From assembly GCA_032173965.1 (NCBI GenBank), contig CM063283.1, positions 113,864,687 to 113,928,686 of the forward strand: DNA of 64,000 nucleotides, in the 5' to 3' direction. Under the pieces are notes generated by a model, which was given only the letters and a program-made list of their open reading frames with translations, was not told the DNA's origin and searched no databases. The translations under genes were made by a program, and so were the position numbers. Positions 24,111 through 36,342 of the stretch are shown here, in pieces. The DNA comes from Sitta carolinensis. Lineage: Eukaryota; Chordata; Aves; Passeriformes; Sittidae. Numbering within the stretch: position 1 is the stretch's first letter; each line of letters opens with the position of its first letter.

Positions 24111-25214
24111 ATGCAAATGCATATATATAAAGATTATGCATATTCAGACTTCCCTTTTGAATTTGTTTACATGTTCCAGGAATTCTTCAGCTTAATTCTT
24201 GACTCATGTAGAAATTGTGAATTTTTTTTTTTTGAGGGTCGTGTGTCATGTCTTTACAACAGATTTTTGGTTTTGTGGTTTTAGTAGTTGATAGTTATTG
24301 ATCACTTTTTTTTTAATGCCATTTAATCGTACAGATTGCATTAATTATTTTGTAAATATGTTAGTGCTGGTTTTATTGTCAGTTAGTTACAAAAACAAAA
24401 GCATTATTTATTAGTAGCAGTTACAGCTACTGCTGCAAAAGTTAAATCTACACAACATGCTTTAATATTTTGCAAAAGCCAAAACTATAATATATTTATC
24501 CCATTGTGTACAAGCTAAAATATCTATAAATGATGTTCTGAGAATGCAGGTTCCACAGTGGCTGGAACACTGGCCACAAGAGTGGACAAATTATATCAAA
24601 AATGATTACAAACTGCACTGTATCAAAATTGTGATTAATAACTTGTAAAAGTGAATTTATAACAGTGAAAGCCAATCAGTTACTTCATTATTTATAGCAG
24701 TAGGGCTGCAACATTTCCTCCCCAGGCTCTGCTGCTCCTGACAATTTAAAGGTTGATATAACAGCTTTTCTTTATTTGCTATGACTCGAACAGTGTCCCC
24801 TTTTTTAGGAGTCATTGTCACCCACGAGGGCAAAATTATTCAAAACTACTCAAAAACTATTCAAAAATAGTTTTTGAAGCGCTTCCCAGGGAAAAAAATT
24901 TTAGAGGGAGCCACCAGTGAGATTCTCTGGGGAAAGGCAATAAACAGAAGAGAAAATCTTTTTAATGTCAGATACAGCCAGTGTGCCTTTTTTGTGGGCA
25001 AGCACATGGAACTGGGTTCTGTCTGAGAAAATTCTGAGGATTTCAGCTGCCCTGATGCAGGAGAAAGTCAGACATTTCCAAAGGACAGCTGGAGTGAAGA
25101 GTTAAAACCGTTTTCATCACCTTGAATGAAATGTATTGCTCAGGCAAAGCTGATTTCTGCTTGAAGGACGGTGCAGATTCTTCCCCAGTGGAGATTCCTG
25201 GGCAGTATTTTTCC
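24111..25214. other. Non-coding intronic stretch
   Basis: AT-rich unique sequence without recognised genes or repeats, apart from T-runs near 24220 and 24310. Confidence 0.5.
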
Positions 25215-25297
25215 CTCAGTTGTTTGAACAGTCACAGGTTGGAGTTGGTGACCCTGGACAGGTCTTCTCCAGCCCTGATGTCCCTGAGATTCTGTCC
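25215..25297 (+). mobile_element. Probable old CR1 3' tail fragment
   Basis: GGTTGGAGTTGGTGACCCTG, GGTCTTCTCCAGCCCTGATG and GAGATTCTGTCC follow the order of an older CR1 terminal region, ending in an ATTCTGT-like word. Divergence is high, so the call is tentative. Confidence 0.45.
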
Positions 25298-25695
25298 TTG
25301 CTGACCTTCTGAGTGTGGGAACCTGCCTGGGAGTCACCTGGAGGTGCAGAGACTTTCAGTGCCCGGATTTTAGGCAGCCTCAGCAAGGGTGGAACTTTGA
25401 GGAGAGCTCAGTTTTCTTGTTCTCAGATGACTTTGTCCAGGGAAATTTGAACTTAATTTCAACTTAATTGAAAAAATTAAGCTTAGATTTGAAATTAAGC
25501 TGAGAGTGGAAGTCTCTGTGCCCTATGGGGAAAGGAGAGTGAAGGGAAAGAGCCTGATATTTTTTTTCCTTTTCTTCCATCATCCCCAAATATGTTTGAT
25601 TTTTCAAGCACTTCAGTTTTAGCTGCTGTTTGTCTCTGCAAAGGTTTGTGTATGGGAGGAGAAGAGGTGTGGACAGCCCAGAGCAGCTTCCCAGG

Positions 25696-26003
25696 GTCTG
25701 AAGGGGCTACAGGGAAGTTGGAGAGGGACAATTCATTGGGAACTGGAGGGACAGGACAAGGGGGAATGGCTTCAGACTGCCCGAGGGCAGGGCTGGGTGG
25801 GATATTGGGCAGGAATTGTTCCCTGGGAGAGGCTGGAATTGCCAGAGCAGCTGTGGCTGCCCCTGGATCCCTGGCAGTGCCCAGGCCAGGCTGGACACTG
25901 GGGCTGGAGCAGCCTGGGGCAGGGGCAGGGGGCCCTGCCAGGACAGAGGTGGCACTGGGTGATCTTTAAACCCTTTCCAAGCCAAACCATCCCGTGCTTC
26001 TAA
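25696..26003 (+). mobile_element. CR1 LINE 3' end, sense
   Basis: It starts in the TCTGAAGGGGCTACAGGGAA word, continues through GGACAAGGGGGAATGGCTTC, GGCAGGAATTGTTCCCTGGG and the GGCCAGGCTGGACACTGGGG block, and ends CCCTTTCCAAGCCAAACCAT. It is very close in text to the copies at 15553 and 39411, which suggests one songbird-type subfamily. Confidence 0.92.
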
Positions 26004-28920
26004 ATCCCAGTAGGAATTTGCCTTACTAGCATTAGTTCCAGATAACTCCTCATAGTGAAGTTTCATTCAGGAAGCTGCCACTCTTACAACCATGTAATTA
26101 CCAGAGGAGCAGAGCTGTCCAGATGATTTCTTTTACTTGGATTGGAGCCATGCTGTTTTCAAATGGTAGAAATAATAAAAGTCAGTAGCATTTTCACTCC
26201 CTGTCTGAGTAAGCTGCATGAAACCTGGTGGCTGTGTGGGTGACAGCACTGGATGACTTCATTTAAAAATTCAGGCACTTATTTCAAGAATTTGAAGCAG
26301 AGCAAATCTGTGTTATGGCTTTATGATGAACCCTCTGTTTTAAAATCTGTTGATTTAGTTCCTATTAGAGGTTGTGCTGATGCAAACGGTGCCTTGCTGA
26401 GAGGAGAGCAGGGGAAGAAACATCCACGTTTCTAACAGCAAGAGAAGAGCAAAGAAAAATATTCCTCATCAAAAATGCCAACATGAGGAACTACTTTATC
26501 TGCCTGGTCAGTTATGCCAAGGATATATTTCTGTCTCATCTGTAGGCATAGTTTTCCTCAAGTGGAACCTAGCAGGACATTAATTATAACATTAAATGTC
26601 CAATCACAGTTCTCATAACTGGGGGCTGGATGTGTTTGGATCTGCAAAATCGTGGAGATTGGGATGGGGAGATAATCCCCCAGTTTTCACTGGGTTAGGT
26701 CCTGGTTTAACTTTGTAAATCCCACTTAGGAATGCAGTTTCCAGCTGCAGGAGATAACAGTGCAACAGCAGAGTGCAAGGGATGGGAGATTGGAACTGCA
26801 CAAAGTGGCCGTGTGTCCGCAGCAGTGTTTATCCAACACTTGTGAAAACAAGAGGTTACACAAATATTTGCGTTTTCAAAGCTCTGCTGCAGTCTCTCTT
26901 AGAAGTTAATGTTTTATGATCCAAATTGGGGTGTGATATCTTGTTTCAGGAGTGGTACCTAGTATGGAAATGGCAGAAATGTGGATTTGTCACATAAGTA
27001 GTCATGGCCCTCTCTTGTTTCTTCCTTGGTAAACCCAGCCTTGCCAGGAGACGAGGCCAGATTATTTTGGGGGCTGTGGAAATGGTTCCAAAACAAACTC
27101 TCTCTGTAGTTACATTATCCTTCAATGTGAGGAACATGTTTGGCTTCCTTATTGCTGACATCTGCCAAATATTTCTTCACCAAGTGTTTAGTGTAATTTG
27201 CAGTGAGCTGGTGAATACTTAATGGTCTTTGTAGAACTTCATCTTTTATGTCCTCCTAAGGCTGAAGCAAATCCTTTCATCATCAGTTACCTCTGTGCTG
27301 TTTTTCTACTGGGGAGATCCTTGCATTTCCCACACCCAGTTTCTCTGGGATTTCTGGGATAATGATTTGGAAGTAAATACTTTCTTTCTTTGATTTTTTA
27401 ATTAACTGATACTGAGTAATATCCAAGGAGTATAAGTGGTGTAAGGAAGGGACACGTTTTTCATTTAACTCCTAATAAAATGTAAGGACTTTTCCTCCTT
27501 TGGCATCCTGATTTAAGCTGCATAAGCAAAGTTGAATCAGGATTGAAATGGGAAATTTTAAAAGCTGGTGGAAGTGGTAGTGATAGTTTTACTTCTCTCC
27601 TAAGTCCTTATGTGTAGGTGCTCCTAGTTCTGTTTTCTTGATGAAATATTACTCCTTTTCCTCTATTCTCACTTCCTCAGGCAAGAAAAATACCCAAGTC
27701 AGTTCAGTAAAAGCAGGTTAGACCAATAAAATCAGTTTTGTGCCACAGAGGGTCTGGATTCTGAGGGGAAGGTCGGAGATGAGGTAATTAATGTCACAAT
27801 CTTTCCTCCTTCTGGTCCTGAGTGGACCTGGCATCTCTGGAATTGCCACAGTGGAGCTGTAGGATTTTAAAAACAAACAATACTGTTAATTCTCTTACCT
27901 GTTCAGTCTCAATTAATGATATTCTGCTCAGCTAAGTTTCACTTGAAGATAAAACCCACATGGATCAGGCAGTTTCATTTACAGATTATCCATGATAATC
28001 TCCAGACTCCCCAGCCCTACAAAACAAAGCCACCAACTTCCTGTACAAGAAACAAACCCCCAGTCCAGTCAGGCTCTTCCAGTTGCTTGGAAAAAATGTC
28101 ATAAAATATTCCTAGTGAGAGAGGAGATGGAGAGGGTGATAAGTTTTTAAAGCAGGCAGTTTTGGGCCAAGCTGGGTAAAGGACAGGTTTGTATTGATGG
28201 GATATTTTTTGCAAGCTCTGACATTTGCCTTCAGGTTTAGCTGTTGTTTGGACAGGGAGGACTCATATTCCTTATTCAGATCTCTAGGAAAACAGCTTCA
28301 GGGTTGCAGATATAAAGAATTTTTTACAAGTTTTACACTTTCATCTCTATTATACTGAATTTTTTTTTAATAATTTCAGCTGGATGCCAAGACTGATAGG
28401 AAAAGGTGGTCTTTAGTGTTTATTTCCTAAAATGTGTGGGTTTTTTAAATGTGCAGCTTAAAGTAGAATCTTTTCCACATTTGGTGCAAGCCACAATATT
28501 CTAAAGCTATTAATTGCTGTAGAACCATTAATTTTCTTGTAGTGACTTCTAACAGGTAGTGATAGATTCTTAAATTAGTGATTCTTGACTTGCTCATAAA
28601 TATTTTTTCCCAAAATCATTAATTTTGATTTTTAATAGATCAATATGTCTGTACTGTTTTGTAGATATAGGCTGTAATTTTAATCCTGCGAGTTTCTCCA
28701 CATCACAATTTTTTCCTTCTGCTTTTCATAAATATGTTTTGTATGTTAAAATCTTTCAGGCTCATGTTTTACAAAGAGGTTTTCCTGGCTATAACTGATG
28801 CAGTTCCAGGAGGAACTCAGGTTCCTGGGAATGTGAAGGAAGTTCAGGAATCCATTGAGCTGCAGGTTACTCGGGGTTTGCACAGAGGGTCTGATTTTAA
28901 CAGATCTGGTTTAATGCAGA
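26004..28920. other. Non-coding intronic stretch
   Basis: About 2.9 kb of unique, AT-rich sequence. No coding segment, RNA gene or tandem array was recognised. Confidence 0.55.
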
Positions 28921-29096
28921 GTCATAAAATCAGAGAATGGTTTGAGCTGGAAGGGACTCATCAGAATCATGAAATGAATCCCAGACTGGTTTGGGCTGGA
29001 AGGAACTTAAAGCTCATCCCATTCCAACCCTGACACCTCCCAGTACCCCAGGCTGCTCCAAGCCCTGTCCAGCCTGGCCTTGGGCACTGCCAGGGT
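28921..29096 (-). mobile_element. CR1 LINE 3' ends, antisense, two overlapping tails
   Basis: Two tails lie in series. The first has CAGAGAATGGTTTGAGCTGG and AAGGGACTCATC. The second has AATCATGAAATGAATCCC, TGGTTTGGGCTGGAAGGAAC and the CCAGGCTGCTCCAAGCCCTG block. The first copy is cut to about 45 bp by the second, which suggests one insertion into the end of another or a local duplication. Confidence 0.85.
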
Positions 29097-29251
29097 GGAA
29101 AATCCACCCTGGGGGATCCAAGCTGATTCAAACTTCACTGCATCACTTCCAGAAGAGCCAGTGTTGAAAACTCCAGCTCCAGCTGGGATTCCTGATTTTT
29201 GGGAGGCTAATTGGAATCTGCAGCAGGAGCTTTGCAGGTGCTGGGGAGGGG

Positions 29252-29370
29252 GTGCAGTGCCCACCCCTGGGTGTGTTTAAACCAATCTGACTGGGGGTAA
29301 AACACCAGGGGCTGGGGCTGGGCTGGATGATCCTGGAGGGCTCTGCCAACCTGGGGATTCTGGGATTCTC
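29252..29370 (+). mobile_element. CR1 LINE 3' end, older subfamily, sense
   Basis: GGTGCAGTGCCCACCCCTGG and GTGTGTTTAAACC are followed by GGGCTGGATGATCCTGGAGG, CTCTGCCAACCTGGGGATTC and a TGGGATTCTC tail. This is the terminal arrangement of an older CR1 type, different from the GGACACTGGGGCTGG type nearby. Confidence 0.7.
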
Positions 29371-29450
29371 TCCAGGATCAGGGGATTTTCTCTGGAGCAG
29401 TTCATCAGAAAATTGTTCCTGGATGGTTCCAGTTCGAGCGGAGGCTGATG

Positions 29451-29674
29451 AGGAGGGATTTAAACTGAAGGAGGGCAGGGCTGGGGGGGATTTGGGCAGG
29501 AATTGTTCCCTGGGAGGAGCTGGGCTGGAATTGCCAGAGCAGCTGGGGCTGCCCCTGGATCCTGGCAGTGCCCCAGGCCAGGCTGGGCTTGGAGCAGGGA
29601 CAGTGGCAGAGGTCCCTGCCATGGCACTGGATGATCTCTAAGGTCCCTTCCAGCCCAAACCATTCCACAATTTC
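29451..29674 (+). mobile_element. CR1 LINE 3' end, sense
   Basis: It runs from AGGGATTTAAACTGAAGGAG through GGCAGGAATTGTTCCCTGGG and GGCCAGGCTGGGCTTGGAGC to CCCTTCCAGCCCAAACCATT and CCACAATTTCC. The GACACTGG word is missing, so this copy has a small internal deletion compared with its neighbours. Confidence 0.9.
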
Positions 29675-31290
29675 CAGTGTTTTAGACCTACTGAACATCT
29701 GTGTTTTGTTCTGACACTTGAAAGAATAATTTTCATCTCATAACCATGCTTTGTAATCAAAACTCATTTTTCTTTGGTTCAACAACTGAAGATTTCCTAT
29801 CAAGATCCATAATTGGTGTTTAAAAGTAAAATCAATCATTTCTCTGTAATTGCCCAATTTCTAACCTTTCCTTTACCTCACAGAACCGTGGCAGTGTGCT
29901 GTAGGTAGAGAGGAAAAAGAGGAAGGAAAATGGGTTATTTGGTGAAGCCCAGGGCATGCGATTGTTGTTTGTTGTTGTATGAAATCACAATCAAAATTGA
30001 CACAAGTTGCTATTAAACTCTATTTCCTGTGTTAAAAAAAGTCAGTATTAGCTAAAAAAGAAACCTGCAGCAGTAGATTTGCACATAGACCTTAATGAGC
30101 CCAATTGACCTTCTGTGCTGTATTTACAATTGCCTTCAAATTGTAAGCAGATGTTTGAAAAACTTTTGTTAATAGGTCCCTAACATCTGTTTCACCAGGG
30201 ATATTGCCCACCAAAGCAGCTGTAATTAGTAGAGCACCTCGTGCAGGCATCTTTTTCTTACTGGTGCAGATGATCGTGTTTCTCCCTCGGGTATTAAAGT
30301 AAAATCTTATTGGCACTTTTGTTTTCATAAATTCTACAACATCTCTTTTGTGAGGGGGAAAGTTTTTCCACCGAAGGTAAGAGGTTTTTCCCCTGTGAAG
30401 TCTAAAAAAAAAAAATTAAAAAAAAAAAAAAAAAAAAGGTTTGCAGAACTGATACATCACCAAATAATATGAAATACTGTGTGCAGCTGAAGCTTCTGAT
30501 GGGGTTTGTCCATTTGTGCTGCTCAGGTTCATGATAAAATGCGTGTTCCGAGTGGAAAAAAAGGCCAAATGAAAGGAAGAAAATGTAAATCTCAAACCCT
30601 GCTGCTGGAGAAAAAAAAAAAAAAAATCCAGTGTCATTTGCCCATTAAAGTTCTTTTATAGGACATAGTTTCCATTTGTTGGGAACACAAAAACCTGTCT
30701 GCTTGCTGAGTTTACGCAGCAGGAGGATTGTTCTGGCCTCGGGAGGGCTGCCAGCCTGCAGAGCTTTTCCTTTCAAACCAACTGCAGTCTGGGAGGCACT
30801 CTGCCTCCTGCTTTCCCAAATGGAATATGGAAAAGGCAACTGGAGGAGGGAGCTGCTGGTGAAGTTTCCCTCAGCTTCCAGGCGGGTTTTTGTGGAGATA
30901 AGTGAGTGGCAGAGGAGCAGCCCCTTTCCCAAAGGGAGGGATGCTCTTGGGAATGTTCTGCTGGATCCCAGAGCAGCCTCTCCAAAGCACAGGAGCTTCC
31001 CACAATCCTCCCCCGTGTCCTTTCAAAGCCCTGTGTTGTGCACAGGTCAGAGCTTGTGGGAATGAATGGATTTTAACTCCATCCTTTGGACAGTGTCACA
31101 GGAGCAGTGTTTCTAGAGGGAGGGGGAGGAATTTTAGGAAAAAGGGTTCTGATGGTGCTACAGTTAAACTGGGAAATACAACTTGAGGTGCAGGAGTGTG
31201 TTATTAAAGACACTTGCTACCTGGAATGTTAAATTAATGCTTGGCTTGACGTTCTCAAACTCTGCAGGGCACGAGTCTGACTCACATTTC
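29675..31290. other. Non-coding intronic stretch
   Basis: Unique sequence with A-runs at about 30402-30438 and 30610-30626. The region 30.7-31.0 kb is more GC-rich, with frames of up to 129 codons on the plus strand, but no motif was found in them. Confidence 0.5.
30402..30438. repeat. Poly(A) tract
   Basis: Two A-runs are separated by a TT. No retroposed gene body was recognised upstream on the plus strand, so it is listed only as a simple repeat. Confidence 0.75.
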
Positions 31291-31465
31291 AGGGAATCAT
31301 GGAATGGTTGGGGCTGGAAGGAATCTTAAAAATCATCTCAATCCCACCCCAGCCATGGCAGGGTCACCTCCCCCTGTCCCAGGCTGCTCCAAGCCCAGTG
31401 TCCAGCCTGGCCTGGGGCACTGCCAGGGATCCAGGGGCAGCCACAGCTGCTCTGGCAATTCCTAC
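31291..31465 (-). mobile_element. CR1 LINE 3' end, antisense
   Basis: AGGGAATCATGGAATGGTTG opens the copy, followed by GGGGCTGGAAGGAATCTTAA, CCCAGGCTGCTCCAAGCCCA and GGGGCAGCCACAGCTGCTCT. The copy stops at the GGCAATTCCTAC word. Confidence 0.92.
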
Positions 31466-33454
31466 CAAATGCAGAAAAGAGTCTGGAATTACCTTTTCCT
31501 TCCAAGGAATATCTGATGCCTTGTGGAGCTGGACCAGAGGCCAGGCAGAGTTCAGGAGAATAAAGTGGATTTTTATGGGGGTGCCTTCGAAGGGCACACC
31601 CTGGCAGTGCCCCAGCCCAGGCTGGCTCCAGGATGGAAGCACAAGAGGCCTTGGGCAGGAGAGCTCCCATGTTTAGAGGTTTTAGGCCATTGGCATACAG
31701 GAGTCAGCTGCCAATTAACAGCCTCAAATGATGGAGTTTCATCCTCCCTGCTGGCTTGCTGCCCTCCTCCCTTCACGCTGCTGCTGCTTTGGGGCTGAAG
31801 TTGGAGGAGATTGTCCTTGAGTGCCCAACTAAAATAAGATTATTGTGTCCTCACCACCCTGTGGAAAGATCCTCGTGAGCCTGAATAGAAAACTAAAAGC
31901 TGCACAGCACCACAGAACAGGAAAACTTAAACTTGAGGTTTTATATCCAGGGCTGCCATTAATGAGAGTCCTTTGCTTTTCCACTTGGGTTTCTGGATTG
32001 GAAAAAAGGAATTAAAGGAGTTTTTCACATCTTCCCTTCCCTCACATCTTTGTCCTTGTCACAAAGTAAGATGAGAATTCAAAAATTTGTTATTCATTCT
32101 CGAGAATGTTCTGCTGTGTCGGTTTTTTTACAGAAGCTCGTTTTTCACAAATTAATAATTTCAAAGTTCAGCTGCTGTAATGGCTGTGCAGATGAACCAT
32201 TGCTTCTTTACAGAACTTGAATAATCTCTCAAGTCCCCTTTTCCTTCCAAGCCCAAAATGCAAACCAGCTTATTTCCTATTCTTTATGTGCCCCTGAAAT
32301 CACGTGGGTAATAATGAAACAGGTTTTCTCTAAAGATGCCAGAAAGAATAATTTGATTTATTGCAAGCAAGACATTTTTTCATTATTCCTATAGACAAAT
32401 ATAAAAATACAGAATATCATTATGGAAAGGAGCTGATGCAGAGGCTCAGTTTTTACTGCTTGAAGTCATTCCCAGTGTCTCTCCTTCCTAATTAAAATAT
32501 CTTTTCAAAGGAAGCAGTCAGATTAGTATTCTCTTGGAAAATATGCACAGTTCAGCTTTTAAAACAATTTTTTTTCATTGTTTCATTGGAAAAAAATCAC
32601 ATTTTTTTTACTTGCTGGGTTTTTCAGCCTTCTGCTTTGTCCTGGGCGAATCTAAAATTAATCCAAATTGTCAAGTAAATCATGCTTATAGCTAAAATAA
32701 CCTAAAATAATAAAAATACCTGGAAATATTTCTGTTGTGAAAGCTCCAAGTCTGTTTTTAAAGTCTGAATTCGGTGTCTGCTTCACTTTTTCTGGGGGAC
32801 AAACCCTCAGTTAATTCAACCTCACTCCCAGGAGTTCTTGGGTTTGCTGCTGCTATTTTGTGTTGCAGTGTATTTGGCACCTGTAATTCATAATGAAACT
32901 CATTTGAAATGTTACTTTTCTGTGAAGAGCATCAGGGTTTGAACCAGGGCACAGCACAGGGGAATTTTCTTTGGAATTCCACGAAGATTTATCCGTTTTT
33001 CCTTGCTGGGTTTGCGCAGCGCCATCGATAAATGGAAACTTGGGCTGTGCTGATGCCAGCCAGGAAAATTTTAAAAAGAAAATAATTAGTTCACGGAGTA
33101 AATTCCTCTCTTCTTTTGGTTTTTATTTTCTTGTCTTTCCCTTTTTAAGGGGATAAATTTTTGAATATTAAACTTATTTGATAAACACCACCAACAAGTG
33201 ATCACACCCTGTGGGCGAGCCACATTCTAATTCAAAATTTTCCCATTTTTTAATAACCATAAAACCCCATTAATGTCCTTTAGAGCCAATTCATCCATTC
33301 ACCTTCTCCTCCATTAATCCTGATGGAGAATCAGATTTTTTTTTATATATTTAAGCTTTTATTTTTTTAGATGATTCACAAATAATTAAGAATTATTGAT
33401 GCTCTCAGGCACCTCTTTGTAGAGATGAGAGCATCACTGTGTAGCTCCTGCCAG
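31466..33454. other. Non-coding intronic stretch
   Basis: Unique sequence. A short stretch at 31600-31650 has CR1-like words (CCCTGGCAGTGCCCCAGCCC) but is too short to call. No coding feature was recognised. Confidence 0.5.
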
Positions 33455-33875
33455 GGTCACCATATTTTAGATATATTTATGTAAATAAATGTATTATATA
33501 GATAATATTTATAAAATTTTATATTTAAACATATTAAAATATATCAATATATTGATATATTAATATAAACTATAGTTGTATTTTATCTTTATAATATAAA
33601 ATATATTTATATTCTATATTTTATATAGAATACCTATTAAATATATAATTATACTATTATATATTATATAATGCATATTATACTTTATATAAATTATATT
33701 TGTATAGAATTATATTTATATAACTATATAATAAATTTTTATTTATGCTTTTTAATATTATTTTAATATATTTATCTAGATTGTTTTATATAAAATACAT
33801 ACACTTGTATCTTTTAATTTATACATGTAAAATTTTATATAGATGTATTTTATATATATATTTAAATATCTTTTT
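33455..33875. repeat. AT-rich low-complexity block
   Basis: About 420 bp is almost entirely A and T, with irregular TATA, ATATTTA and TTTATAT words. There is no fixed period. Several local inverted pairs (such as TATCAATATATTGATATATT near 33542) are possible. A 73-codon frame here is low-complexity and not a gene. Confidence 0.85.
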
Positions 33876-34092
33876 TTTTCCTTCACCTCTGGCCGATCTG
33901 GCCACTGAAGAGGAATTTAACCTGTCTCATACTTTAAAAGAAAAAAATTATCAAATGCAGGTTTGAGAGTTCTAAAATTATTTAGGATATAATAATAGTT
34001 TGATAATAGTATAATAATAATGTTTAGGGATAGATAAATAATAACTATTTTAATATTCAAATTTAAATTTTTAATATTCAAATTTAATATTT
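33876..34092. other. Unique AT-rich spacer
   Basis: Short spacer between the AT-rich block and a duplicated segment. Its end has short repeats of TTAATATTCAAATTTAA. Confidence 0.5.
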
Positions 34093-34178
34093 AAAACTTC
34101 CAGCTCCTTGAATTGTAGTGAAAATTGAACATCCCAGCCCTGAGGATTTTTCTGCACATCTTTAAAAATCAACGCCAA
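34093..34178 (+). repeat. Duplicated segment, copy A (partner at 36.1 kb)
   Basis: AAAACTTCCAGCTCCTTGAA, AACATCCCAGCCCTGAGGAT and CTGCACATCTTTAAAAATCA occur in the same order at 36122-36212. The copies are direct and lie 2.0 kb apart on either side of the 67-bp array. Divergence is modest. Confidence 0.8.
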
Positions 34179-35389
34179 AAATGAGTTTGTTGCCAGGAAA
34201 ACTCCTGGAACAGGAATTTACTAAATTTGAAATAATATGACAAGGACATTTTTATTTTTAATTTTAATTTTTATTTTTATTTTTAGACGAGATTGTTTAC
34301 GGATTTCCTTTACCATAACAGTGTTATTGATAATTTATATTTCCAATATGCTCAGCTCCCTGTGACACAAAAAATTCCCCCAAAATCTCAAATATCACAC
34401 AGAAAACTCAAGATTTTACATGGGAATTTTGGCAACAAGGAGCAGCCAAAGAGGGTCAGGCCAGATTTAAAGCTCTTCCTGCTCTTATTTGTCTGATGTG
34501 AAAAATGTTGATTATAAAACTGTTGCCAATGACACTGATTTGCTTGTGAGCTCTGGAAATCCCAGTGAAACCAGGCTGCCTTTCTGGATTTACAAATACA
34601 TCACTCCAGCTGACACCAGCTAATAACACCAACTCTCTTTTCCTCCAGAGTCAACCAGGAGCTTCAATATTATTTTTAAAAGCTGGGTGATGGAGAAGGA
34701 CATCAAAAAGCAATGTATTTATATTATGCCTTCAGACAATTTTTGCTTTTTTAGGCAGTAATTAACTTTTTAAATTTTTTTTTTTAATTTTTATGCTGCT
34801 TTTCTAGGGGAAAAAAAAAGGGACTAAGCAGCAATTTCGAGTGTGGAGAGCAGAAAGTCTCCCTGACTGTCTAGAATTTCATGGTCTCAAGGATGGAAAA
34901 CAGTAGCACTCATTATATACCTTGACAAAATGTCCCTGATTGCAGCTGACTCCCAAATTTCCCTAAAATTGCATTTCTGGGAGCAAACAGCCCTGGCCAT
35001 GTGTAAAAATCCCCATCGCTCCTGACCCCTGCTGCACTCACTAATTCTGCGCTATTCTCACGTGCTTTGGCCTGGCTGGGAGGAAAGGGGGGAAATCAAA
35101 ATATTTTCTGTTCTCTCCTAGATTTTTTTGGGGGGGGGAATTTTGTTGCAAGAGCAAGAGGTGAGGGAAGATTTAATTCCAGGAATCTTGGAGGAAGCGT
35201 GGCAGGTTTAGTTGGAAACACAAATTTCGTGCTGTGGTTTTGGATGGCTGAGTTGAGATTTTTTGATTTATGTGGGGGATTTATTTTGTGCTGCGAGATA
35301 GGAGAAGAGCAAAGCAGGGTTAAACTTTGAAAGGTGTAAAAATGGTATTAACAGAATTAAAAGAATAATTAGAATTAGAATAAAACTTT
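34179..35389. other. Non-coding intronic stretch
   Basis: Unique sequence with an ATTTTT-type run at 34250-34284 and short homopolymers near 34770 and 35130. No gene or array was recognised. Confidence 0.5.
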
Positions 35390-36045
35390 CAGAATGCTTT
35401 TTGTCTTCTCACACTTCTTGGTTTTTTTACTGACAATGTATAGAAACAATATTCAGAATTTTTAGTCAGTTTTTCACTTTCAGAATAGTCTTCCTTTAGT
35501 TTATTTGCAGAAACAATATTCAGAATTTTCTGTCAGTTTTCCACTTTCAGAATAGTCTTCCTTTAGTTTATTTGCAGAAACAATATTCAGAATTTTCTGT
35601 CAGTTTTCCACTTTCAGAATAGTCTTCCTTTAGTTTATTTGCAGAAACAATATTCAGAATTTTCTGTCAGTTTTCACTTTCAGATAGTCTTCCTTTAGTT
35701 TATTTGCAGAAACATATCAGAATTTTAGTCAGTTTTCCACTTTCAGAATAGTCTCCTTTAGTTTATTTACAGAAACAATATTCAGAATTTTTAGTCAGTT
35801 TTTCAATTTCAGAATAGTCTTCCTTTAGTTTATTTACAGAAACAATATTCAGAATTTTTCTGTCAGTTTTTCACTTTCAGAATAGTCTTCCTTTAGTTTA
35901 CTTACAGAAACAATATTCAGAATTTTTAGTTAGTTTTTCAATTTTGGAATAGTCTTTCTTTAGTTTATTTACAGAAACAATATTCAGAATTTTTAGTTAG
36001 TTTTTCAATTTTGGAATAGTCTTCCTTTAGTTTATTTAGGGAGAC
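35390..36045. repeat. 67-bp tandem repeat, about 9-10 copies
   Basis: The unit includes AATATTCAGAATTTT, GTCAGTTTTCCACTTTCAG and AATAGTCTTCCTTTAGTTTA. Anchors at 35451, 35518, 35585 and 35652 give an exact 67-bp period. The copy near 35690-35760 carries several single-base losses (CAGATAGTC, AACATATCAG). The last two copies share a TTTTGGAATAGTC variant. Confidence 0.95.
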
Positions 36046-36121
36046 GAGTATTTCTTGTTCTGGTATGGAGAATTCCATTTAAATTTATGGATTTTTAAAC
36101 CTAGCAGTTAGGGTTAGGTCT

Positions 36122-36212
36122 TAAAACTTCCAGCTCCTTGAATTGCAATGAAAATTAAACATCCCAGTCATGAGGATTTTCTGCACATCTTTAAAAATGA
36201 ACACCAAAATTT
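36122..36212 (+). repeat. Duplicated segment, copy B (partner at 34.1 kb)
   Basis: It matches 34093-34178 in order: AAAACTTCCAGCTCCTTGAA, AACATCCCAGTCATGAGGAT, CTGCACATCTTTAAAAATGA. Its right part is itself duplicated in tandem downstream. Confidence 0.8.
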
Positions 36213-36342
36213 GGTGAAATATTTGCAGAGTTGCTTGGAAGAATGATCCACTTCCAAAACCACTTTCTGCACATCTTCAAAATCAATGCCAAAATTTGGT
36301 GAAATATTTGCAGAGTTGCTTGGAAGAATGATCCACTTCCAA
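36181..36342 (+). repeat. Tandem duplication, 86-bp offset
   Basis: CTGCACATCTT, CCAAAATTTGGTGAAATATT, TGCAGAGTTGCTTGGAAGAA and TGATCCACTTCCAAA occur at 36181 and again from 36267. Two copies are present, with few differences, so the duplication looks recent. Confidence 0.88.
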